Shown here piece after piece: positions 56,766 through 62,276 of a DNA stretch of 64,000 nucleotides. The DNA is taken from NCBI RefSeq assembly GCF_004364935.1, contig NZ_SOBT01000010.1, forward strand, positions 310,001 through 374,000, given 5' to 3'. Both the position numbers and the translations under genes were made by a program. The notes under the pieces are model-generated. The model was not told the DNA's origin. It worked only from the letters and a program-made list of their open reading frames with translations, and ran no database searches. Source of the DNA: Panacagrimonas perspica. Lineage in GTDB: Bacteria; Pseudomonadota; Gammaproteobacteria; Nevskiales; Nevskiaceae. Each line of letters opens with the position of its first letter. Positions within the stretch are counted from its first letter, which is position 1.

Positions 56766-57134
56766 ACGCAGCAGCAGCGCCACGCCGAGCATCGCGCTGA
56801 GCACCACGTCGATGCGCACGATCCGCCGGATCGACGGAACCGCAACGCCGTCCTTCGCCAGCGCAACGAAGGACAGCATGCTGAACAGCGCCACGCCGCC
56901 GGCACCGACGCGCCATGCCGGCAGGAACGCAGCCGCGAGAAACGCGACGCCGAGGATCCCGAACAGCACGGCGCGGTGACGCAGCAACAGCAAGGTCACC
57001 GCATCGTGCGCGTTCACGCCATACAGCCCGTGCAGGCGTTGCGCCGACAGCACGCCGACGGCCGGAAGCAGGTGCACGACCCCTGACGACGCGAGCGCGA
57101 ATGCCAGGAACAGCTCTGTCGGATGGGCATTCAT
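56748..57134 (-). CDS. Small four-helix membrane protein
   Basis: 128 residues with four hydrophobic helices, pattern VVHLLPAVGVLSAQRLHGLYGV near 19-40. Members of this group are sometimes annotated as phosphopantetheine adenylyltransferase in databases, without basis in the sequence. Function unknown. It lies 47 bases after the DUF2834 gene on the same strand; both may be under the XRE regulator. Confidence 0.65.
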   Translation of the reverse strand: MNAHPTELFLAFALASSGVVHLLPAVGVLSAQRLHGLYGVNAHDAVTLLLLRHRAVLFGILGVAFLAAAFLPAWRVGAGGVALFSMLSFVALAKDGVAVPSIRRIVRIDVVLSAMLGVALLLRLFVHG

Positions 57135-57181
57135 CGGCGGGCTCCGCGTTGGCTTCGGGATTGGCGTGAAAGAGCCGGATC

Positions 57182-57496
57182 TCAGGCGTAGATCGTCCGC
57201 GACTCGCGCGCCGACAGCGCTCCCACCAGCAGGTACAGCAGCGGTCCGAACGATCCGAACGTCAGCGTCAGCAGCAGGTAGGGCCACACGGTCCGGCCGG
57301 TGCGACGCGCGTCGACCCCCATCCAGACCATCGCCAGCAGGCAGACGATCACCAGGTCCGCCAGCACCTGCCAGCCGGCGCTGGAGGGGAAGTGGAAGGA
57401 AAGAATTCCCCAGTAGCCGTGTTGGATCAGGGCCAGGGTCGTCAGCCCGCCGAAGCCCAGCAGGATGGCGATCAGCAACAGGATTCTTGGATTCAT
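57182..57496 (-). CDS. DUF2834 family membrane protein
   Basis: 104 residues, three membrane helices. The pattern QHGYWGI, DLVIVCLLAMVWMGVDAR and LTFGSFGPLLYLL matches DUF2834. The start at 57496 gives the family N-terminus (MNPRILLLIAILLGFGGL). Divergent from the XRE regulator. Confidence 0.8.
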   Translation of the reverse strand: MNPRILLLIAILLGFGGLTTLALIQHGYWGILSFHFPSSAGWQVLADLVIVCLLAMVWMGVDARRTGRTVWPYLLLTLTFGSFGPLLYLLVGALSARESRTIYA

Positions 57497-57556
57497 GGCG
57501 TCGCTCCGCTCGTCGTGGAAGTAGCGGCAGGCTCGTCCTCGCCGGGTCACGCCGCA

Positions 57557-57573
57557 ATTACGCCAGACGTAAT
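57557..57573. promoter_or_regulatory. Inverted repeat ATTACG-N5-CGTAAT, candidate operator
   Basis: A perfect 6-5-6 inverted repeat in the 111-base gap between the DUF2834 gene and the divergent XRE regulator, 35 bases before the regulator's start. Probable binding site of that regulator. Confidence 0.5.
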
Positions 57574-57607
57574 GGAAACACCGGCGGGGCGTGTTCACAA
57601 TCGATCC

Positions 57608-58426
57608 ATGAGCACACAGACCGATTCCGCGACGGGGCCCGAGCCATTCGGCCGATTGCTGCGTGACTGCCGCCGCGGACGGCGGCTCTCGCAACTCGAT
57701 CTGGCCCTGAACGCCGAAGTCTCGCAGCGTCACCTGAGCTTCCTGGAATCCGGCCGCGCCAAGCCCAGCCGCGAGATGGTGGTGCAGCTCGCCGAGGCAC
57801 TCGACCTGCCGCTGGAAACGCGCAACCGACTGCTCGCCGCGGCGGGATTCGCCGGACTCTACCCGCGGCGACGGCTCGATGCCGAAGCGATGGCCCCGGT
57901 GCGCATGGCGCTCGAGCGCATGCTCGCCGTGCACGAACCCTTTCCCGCCATGGTCGTGGATCGTGCGTGGAATCTGGTGATGTACAACCGCGGCCTTCCG
58001 AAGTTGTTCGAGGTGCTCGGCGGCATGGAAGCGATGGCGGCCCGTGTCGGCGGCTCGAACATGCTGCGCGTCACCTTGCACCCGGAAGGGCTGCGGCCCT
58101 ACATCGCGAATTTCGACGAGATCGCGGCGCATCTGCTGACGCGCAGCGCGCACGAGGCGCTGGAATTTCCAGCGCTGGACGAGATCCTGAAGGAAGTGCT
58201 GCGTTATCCGGGATTGCCGAGCCGCGGGCGCAATGTCGACTGGAGTACGCCGATGCTGCCGGTGTTGCCGACGCGGCTGTCGGTGGGCGGCGTCGAGCTG
58301 AGCCTGATCACGACCTTGACCAGCTTCGGCACGCCGCAGGACATCACGACGGACGAACTGCGGATTGAGAACCTGTTTCCGGCGGATGCGGCGAGCGAAG
58401 CCTTGTTGAGGAAGCTGCTGGCGTAA
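57608..58426 (+). CDS. XRE regulator with MmyB-like ligand-binding domain
   Basis: 272 residues. Helix-turn-helix at about 12-70 (RRLSQLDLALNAEVSQRHLSF), then the MmyB-like domain that usually binds a fatty acid-like ligand (MVVDRAWNLVMYNRGLPKLF near 115). In actinobacteria these control an adjacent SDR or membrane gene; here the divergent DUF2834 operon is the likely target. Confidence 0.86.
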   Translation: MSTQTDSATGPEPFGRLLRDCRRGRRLSQLDLALNAEVSQRHLSFLESGRAKPSREMVVQLAEALDLPLETRNRLLAAAGFAGLYPRRRLDAEAMAPVRMALERMLAVHEPFPAMVVDRAWNLVMYNRGLPKLFEVLGGMEAMAARVGGSNMLRVTLHPEGLRPYIANFDEIAAHLLTRSAHEALEFPALDEILKEVLRYPGLPSRGRNVDWSTPMLPVLPTRLSVGGVELSLITTLTSFGTPQDITTDELRIENLFPADAASEALLRKLLA

Positions 58427-58448
58427 CGCGCCCCGTGCTGTCGGGCGA

Positions 58449-59366
58449 CTAGCGCTGCACCCAGTGCGAGTCGCCCAGTCGCTGATACAGCGGCGGCTCC
58501 CCACGCGGAAGATTCCGCTCCAGCCATCCCAGCATGTCCGCCCAGATGCGCTGCGACTGCGCGTTGGTGGGCATGTCCGTGGCGTTGGGCAGCTCGAGCG
58601 TGATCGTCGGTACGCGCAGGACCATGCCGGCGTAGTTGCCCAGCGAACCCGGGTAGACCCCCAGCGGCTGCAGCCTCAGGTATCCGAAGCGCTGCGGCGG
58701 GTCGAGCGGGCCGTCGTAATCGAGCACGCCCCAGGGCGCGTGGATGGACACGATCGCGTCCGGCCGGAACTCGCCGATCTGGTCCATCAGCCAGCGCGTC
58801 TCGAATTCCGACGCCGCGGCCGAACCGGGGAAGCGCCGCGGGTCGTAGCGGGTGACCTTGCGCCAGCGATCCAGCGCCTTGGCGTCCCAGTCGGGCGTGG
58901 CGAAGTTGCGATTGAGGTCGACGCCGCGCCCGTTGGTCCGGGTGGATGCGGGCAACAGCAGGCCGTCCGGGTTCGAGGAGGGGATGACGCGCCAGTGGAA
59001 CGGCTGCAGCCGCTCGGTCTGCAGCTTCTTCATCCACTGGAAGGCGATCGCCACCGACGTCAGCTCGTCGCCGTGGATGCCGCCGATCAGCAGCACGCGG
59101 AACGGCGTACGTCGGCTGCTGCCGGGCACGAAATCGCGATACATCATCGGCATGCCGTTGTACGTGGCACCCTCGCCGATGATCAGGCCGGCGTCGAGAC
59201 AGCCCTGGACGCCCACATCCTTGAGCCGCTCGCCGATGCGTTCGCAGGCGCGCTCGACCGAGGCCAGCGGCGCCTGCGGCGCAGCCGCGCCCGCCGCTGC
59301 AGCAACAAAAATGAAAAGCCCGGCCAGGAGCCGGGCATTCAGCAGTCTCGATGAAAGTCGGGTCAC
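58449..59366 (-). CDS. Exported M14-type murein peptide amidase (MpaA-like)
   Basis: 305 residues, GTG start, signal peptide near 10-28. Zinc motif GGIHGDE near 95-101, DLNRNF near 150 and the downstream His in SIHAPWG, then TLELPNATD. Resembles MpaA, which cleaves gamma-D-Glu from diaminopimelate in cell-wall peptides. The sequence coding for the signal peptide contains an intrinsic terminator for the upstream dsbA operon (59304-59336), so expression may depend on readthrough or on an internal start. Confidence 0.8.
   Translation of the reverse strand: MTRLSSRLLNARLLAGLFIFVAAAAGAAAPQAPLASVERACERIGERLKDVGVQGCLDAGLIIGEGATYNGMPMMYRDFVPGSSRRTPFRVLLIGGIHGDELTSVAIAFQWMKKLQTERLQPFHWRVIPSSNPDGLLLPASTRTNGRGVDLNRNFATPDWDAKALDRWRKVTRYDPRRFPGSAAASEFETRWLMDQIGEFRPDAIVSIHAPWGVLDYDGPLDPPQRFGYLRLQPLGVYPGSLGNYAGMVLRVPTITLELPNATDMPTNAQSQRIWADMLGWLERNLPRGEPPLYQRLGDSHWVQR
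59304..59336 (-). terminator. Terminator of dsbA overlapping the amidase signal peptide
   Basis: Minus-strand stem GCCCGGC with its complement, 5-base loop, then TTTTCATTTTTG. It lies 38 bases after the dsbA stop and inside the amidase frame. Confidence 0.78.
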
Positions 59367-59373
59367 GCGAAGA

Positions 59374-60027
59374 TCAGTTCTTGCGCTCCGAACGCACCTT
59401 TTCGACGAGGAAGTCGATCACCTTCAGCATGTCGGCGAACGTCCCGCCTGCCATCTGGGCCGTCACCTGGTACTTGCCGCCCACGACCACCGTCGGGACG
59501 CTGAAGATCATGTAGTCCTTGGCCAGCGTGTCCGCGCGGCGCACGCGGCTGTCGACGGCGAAGCCGGTGAATGTGCTCTTGAAGACGTCCGGAAGCACGC
59601 CGACCTGCGAGTTGAAGAAATTACCGATCGAATCCGGCGTCATCAGCGGCAGGTGCTGCTCGTGGATGGCATCGAACAGGGGCTTGTGGATCTTCTCCGT
59701 GACGCCGAGCGCTTCAGCCGTGTAGTAGGCCTTCTGGTGCACGACGCCTTCGGGGCGGCCCAAGCTGGAGGGGATACGGATGAAATCCACATCCGCCGGC
59801 TTCTTCTTCACCCAGGCCGCGATATCGGGGTCGAAGTGGAAGCAGTGCTGGCAGCCGTACCAGAAGAACTCCTCGACAGTGATCCGCTTCGGGTCGACCG
59901 GCTTGGCGACCGTCTTGACCTCCTTGAACTGCTTGCCTTCTTCGTACTGCGCGCCTTTTTCCTGGGCCGTGCAGGCGAAGCTCAACAGAGACAGTGCGGC
60001 GACGAGCGCCCGCAGCGAACCGCGCAT
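59374..60027 (-). CDS. dsbA: Thiol:disulfide interchange protein DsbA
   Basis: 217 residues with a signal peptide (near 5-20). Active site CQHC at 59-62 in FFWYGCQHCFHFD, cis-Pro in SVPTVVV near 180. It introduces disulfides into periplasmic proteins; it would be needed for the exported proteins of the cytochrome and peptidase genes. It follows cytochrome c4 by 31 bases, the usual gammaproteobacterial order. Confidence 0.9.
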   Translation of the reverse strand: MRGSLRALVAALSLLSFACTAQEKGAQYEEGKQFKEVKTVAKPVDPKRITVEEFFWYGCQHCFHFDPDIAAWVKKKPADVDFIRIPSSLGRPEGVVHQKAYYTAEALGVTEKIHKPLFDAIHEQHLPLMTPDSIGNFFNSQVGVLPDVFKSTFTGFAVDSRVRRADTLAKDYMIFSVPTVVVGGKYQVTAQMAGGTFADMLKVIDFLVEKVRSERKN

Positions 60028-60058
60028 GGAGAGTTCCTGTGACGAGTGGGGGACAGCG

Positions 60059-60715
60059 TTACTGGAGACCGTTGACGTACGACGCCAGGGCTGCGATTTC
60101 CGCATCCGTCAGCTTGCCGGCGACTTCAGCCATGATCAGACCATTGGCGCCCGCTTTGCGTTCCCCTTTCCGGTACGCGTTGAGCTGCGCGGCCGTGTAG
60201 TCGGCGTGCTGGCCGCCGATGCGCGGGTAGGACGCCGCCGGGTTGCCCGAGCCCTTGGGGCCATGGCAGGACGAGCAGGCCGGGATGCCGCGCTCGGCAT
60301 TGCCCGCCCGGTACAGCTTCTCGGCGACCGGAATCGCATCCTTGCTGGCCACGCCCGGCGACATTTCCTGCGCGGCGAAGAACACCGCGAGGTCCTGCAT
60401 GTCCTGGTCGGACAGCGCGGCCACCTGGCCGGCCATGATCGGGTTGTTGCGCGACCCGTCCTTGAAATGCTTGAGCTGCGCGTAGAGGTAAGGCGCGCCC
60501 TGCCCGGCCAGCTTGGGCCAGGCCGGCATGGCGCTCTTGCCTCCCGGACCATGGCAGGCAGCGCACACCGCGGCCTTGGTTTCCCCGGCCTTGGCGTCGC
60601 CCTTGGTGAAGGCGCTGGCGGCAGGAGCCGCATCGGCGGCGAAAACAGAGGCGGAAAGCCCAAAAGCACAGGCCCCAACCAGACCACGAATCAGGCCACG
60701 AACGACGATCGACAT
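60059..60715 (-). CDS. Cytochrome c4 (di-heme)
   Basis: 218 residues with a signal peptide (near 7-26). Heme sites CAACH at 51-55 and CSSCH at 147-151, each in a half with WPKLAGQ or YPRIGGQ, as expected for cytochrome c4, an electron carrier for terminal oxidases. Divergent from engB; the dsbA gene follows. Confidence 0.92.
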   Translation of the reverse strand: MSIVVRGLIRGLVGACAFGLSASVFAADAAPAASAFTKGDAKAGETKAAVCAACHGPGGKSAMPAWPKLAGQGAPYLYAQLKHFKDGSRNNPIMAGQVAALSDQDMQDLAVFFAAQEMSPGVASKDAIPVAEKLYRAGNAERGIPACSSCHGPKGSGNPAASYPRIGGQHADYTAAQLNAYRKGERKAGANGLIMAEVAGKLTDAEIAALASYVNGLQ

Positions 60716-60816
60716 GTTAATGCTGGCTCCCGAAGACGATGTGCAGGCGCGCCGGGCTGGCAGGGGTTGCGCGCAAGCGTTTATGGTGGCGCGGATTTTA
60801 CACGGCGCACAGTCCC

Positions 60817-61485
60817 TTGCTGAACCCCACGGCCACTCCCCGGCCCAATCCCTTCGCGCACGCCCAGTTCGTGATGTCCTGCGCCAGCCTCGACCAGTGT
60901 CCGACCGACGCCCTGTCGGAGCTGGCGTTCGCTGGCCGTTCCAATTCGGGCAAATCCAGCGCGCTCAACGCGATATGCAACCAGAAGGCCCTCGCCCGCG
61001 TCAGCAAGACGCCGGGACGGACGCAGCTGATCAACCTGTTCGAGCTGCCTGGCCAGGCCGGGCCGGCCGGCCGCATGGTCGATCTCCCCGGCTATGGCTA
61101 CGCGCAGGTCCCGGAGAAGATCCGGAAGGACTGGGCGCGCATGGTGGGTCGATTCGTCGAGCAGCGGCCCAATCTGCAGGGCATCGTCCTGATCATGGAT
61201 TGCCGTCACCCGCTGACCGATTTCGATCAGCAGATGCTCGCCTGGATCCAGCTCGGCGAGCGCCGCTGTCACGTGCTGCTGACCAAATCCGACAAGCTGG
61301 GCTTCGGGGCGGGCAAGACCGCCTTGCTGACGGTGCAAAAGAAGATCCGCGAGATGGGAATCGAGGTCCAGTCGCAGCTTTTCTCGTCTCACTCCGGCCA
61401 AGGCGTTGAAGAGGCCCGCGATGCGCTGGCAAGGCTCCTCGCACTGCCGGACCCCGCGGCGCCCCCGAGTCCGGCGGCCGGGTAA
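60817..61485 (+). CDS. engB: Ribosome biogenesis GTPase EngB (YihA)
   Basis: 222 residues as drawn. G1 AGRSNSGKSS near 38-47, G3 DLPGYGYAQ near 88, G4 TKSDKLGF near 154. It acts in 50S subunit assembly. The start is uncertain: TTG 60817 gives a good fit to the NPFAHAQFVMS opening; ATG 60739 is upstream and GTG 60871 shorter. Convergent with polA. Confidence 0.86.
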   Translation: MLNPTATPRPNPFAHAQFVMSCASLDQCPTDALSELAFAGRSNSGKSSALNAICNQKALARVSKTPGRTQLINLFELPGQAGPAGRMVDLPGYGYAQVPEKIRKDWARMVGRFVEQRPNLQGIVLIMDCRHPLTDFDQQMLAWIQLGERRCHVLLTKSDKLGFGAGKTALLTVQKKIREMGIEVQSQLFSSHSGQGVEEARDALARLLALPDPAAPPSPAAG

Positions 61486-61496
61486 TTTCGGCGCCA

Positions 61497-61538
61497 GAAA
61501 TAGAAAAGGCCCGGCGGATCGGGGAAATCCGTCGGGCC
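61497..61538 (-). terminator. Terminator of small RNA copy 1
   Basis: Stem GGCCCGACGGAT with ATCCGCCGGGCC, loop TTCCCCG, followed by TTTTCTATTT on the minus strand. Confidence 0.9.
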
Positions 61539-61612
61539 AGCTTGCTCCGGCTGGGGAAGCCGGACCCGCTCAGGGAGTAGAAGCGGGAAGTGAGGAAGGG
61601 AGGTCCGTCACT
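61498..61612 (-). ncRNA. C-rich small RNA, copy 1 (polA-engB locus)
   Basis: About 115 nt on the minus strand, bounded by a promoter near 61617-61646 and a terminator at 61508-61538. Predicted structure is an unpaired 5' part with CCTCCCTTCCTCAC, a hairpin CCCGC/GCGGG with loop containing ACTCCCT, a second hairpin TCCGGCT/AGCCGGA with loop TCCCC, then the terminator. The C-rich loops could pair with GGAGG ribosome sites. The locus and orientation match Spot 42 (E. coli) and ErsA (Pseudomonas); the C-rich loops and length recall sX13 of Xanthomonas as I remember it. No reading frame of note is contained. Confidence 0.8.
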
Positions 61613-61618
61613 CAAGGT

Positions 61619-61646
61619 TATAGACGGCGCCTTTTCCGGAAAGTTC
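61619..61646 (-). promoter_or_regulatory. Promoter of small RNA copy 1
   Basis: GAACTT, 16 bases, TCTATAAC. It can be read as a sigma-E/AlgU type (GAACTT-N16-TC) or as a sigma-70 -10 box TATAAC with a poor -35. The spacing is the same in all three copies. Confidence 0.6.
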
Positions 61647-61723
61647 GCGGCGATCTGAAAAAGTTTTCGGGAATTTTTCTCGCCGGCCCCTTTCGAAAAA
61701 ATAACCTCGGAATTTTGTCCCAC

Positions 61724-61763
61724 AAATAGAAAAGGCCCGGCGGATCGGGGAATCCGTCGGGCC
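61724..61763 (-). terminator. Terminator of small RNA copy 2
   Basis: Same stem as copy 1 with a one-base shorter loop, then TTTTCTATTT. Confidence 0.9.
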
Positions 61764-61838
61764 AGCGCTGCTCCGGCTGGGGAAGCCGGACCCGCTCAGG
61801 GAGTAGAAGCGGGGAGTGAGGAAGGGAGGTCCGTCACT
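61724..61838 (-). ncRNA. C-rich small RNA, copy 2
   Basis: Second tandem copy, about 226 bases from copy 1. The body differs by only a few bases from copy 1, and the two hairpins and C-rich loops are kept. Its own promoter and terminator are intact, so it looks like a separate transcription unit. Confidence 0.8.
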
Positions 61839-61844
61839 CGAAGG

Positions 61845-61872
61845 TATAGAGGGCGGTTACTTCGGAAAGTTC
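61845..61872 (-). promoter_or_regulatory. Promoter of small RNA copy 2
   Basis: GAACTT, 16 bases, TCTATACC; identical spacing to copy 1. Confidence 0.6.
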
Positions 61873-61950
61873 GCGGAAACGCGAAAAAACTTTCAGCGAT
61901 TTTTTTCGTTCGCCCATCGCGGAAGATGATTCCGGAATTTCGGGCGCCAA

Positions 61951-61991
61951 AAATAGAAAAGGCCCGACGGATCGGGGAAATCCGTCGGGCC
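61951..61991 (-). terminator. Terminator of small RNA copy 3
   Basis: Stem GGCCCGACGGAT and ATCCGTCGGGCC, fully paired, then TTTTCTATTT. Confidence 0.9.
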
Positions 61992-62066
61992 AGCTTGCTC
62001 CGGCCGGGGAAGCCGGACCCGCTCAGGGAGTAGAAGCGGGGAGTGAAGGAAGGGAGGTCCGTCACT
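61951..62066 (-). ncRNA. C-rich small RNA, copy 3
   Basis: Third copy, nearest to polA. One base is added in the 5' C-rich part, and hairpin 2 keeps pairing through a U-G pair where copies 1 and 2 have U-A, which argues for selection on structure. The transcription unit is complete. Confidence 0.8.
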
Positions 62067-62072
62067 CATGGA

Positions 62073-62100
62073 TATAGAGCGACGCGCGCCGGGAAAGTTT
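62073..62100 (-). promoter_or_regulatory. Promoter of small RNA copy 3
   Basis: AAACTT, 16 bases, TCTATATC; the -35 differs by one base from the other two. Confidence 0.55.
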
Positions 62101-62195
62101 CCAAAAATTTCCCCAAAGCACCGAATTCATTTTGATACGGCGCCAAGCCACTGAGTTGTGGGAATTTATTCCCGCAATTTTTTCTTCGATTGCCA

Positions 62196-62211
62196 CTCAT
62201 CACGTGATGAG
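62196..62211. promoter_or_regulatory. Perfect palindrome CTCATCACGTGATGAG
   Basis: A 16-bp perfect palindrome between the polA stop (62277) and small RNA copy 3. It is about 95 bases before the -35 of copy 3. Possible operator for a dimeric regulator of the array, or part of polA transcript processing. Confidence 0.4.
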
Positions 62212-62276
62212 CGCTGGCTCAGGTCTTCGGATAATCGATATTGCCGCTGAAATCGGCCTTTTCCAGCTTCGCGAGC

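Noticed and set aside
60739-60816. Longer EngB starting at ATG 60739
   Set aside because: The extra 26 residues have no counterpart in the family and lie in the divergent promoter gap with cytochrome c4.
61485-62276. CRISPR-like array between engB and polA
   Set aside because: Units are ~115 bp with ~110-bp divergent gaps, only three copies, each with a terminator; this is a tandem small-RNA array rather than 30-bp repeats with spacers.
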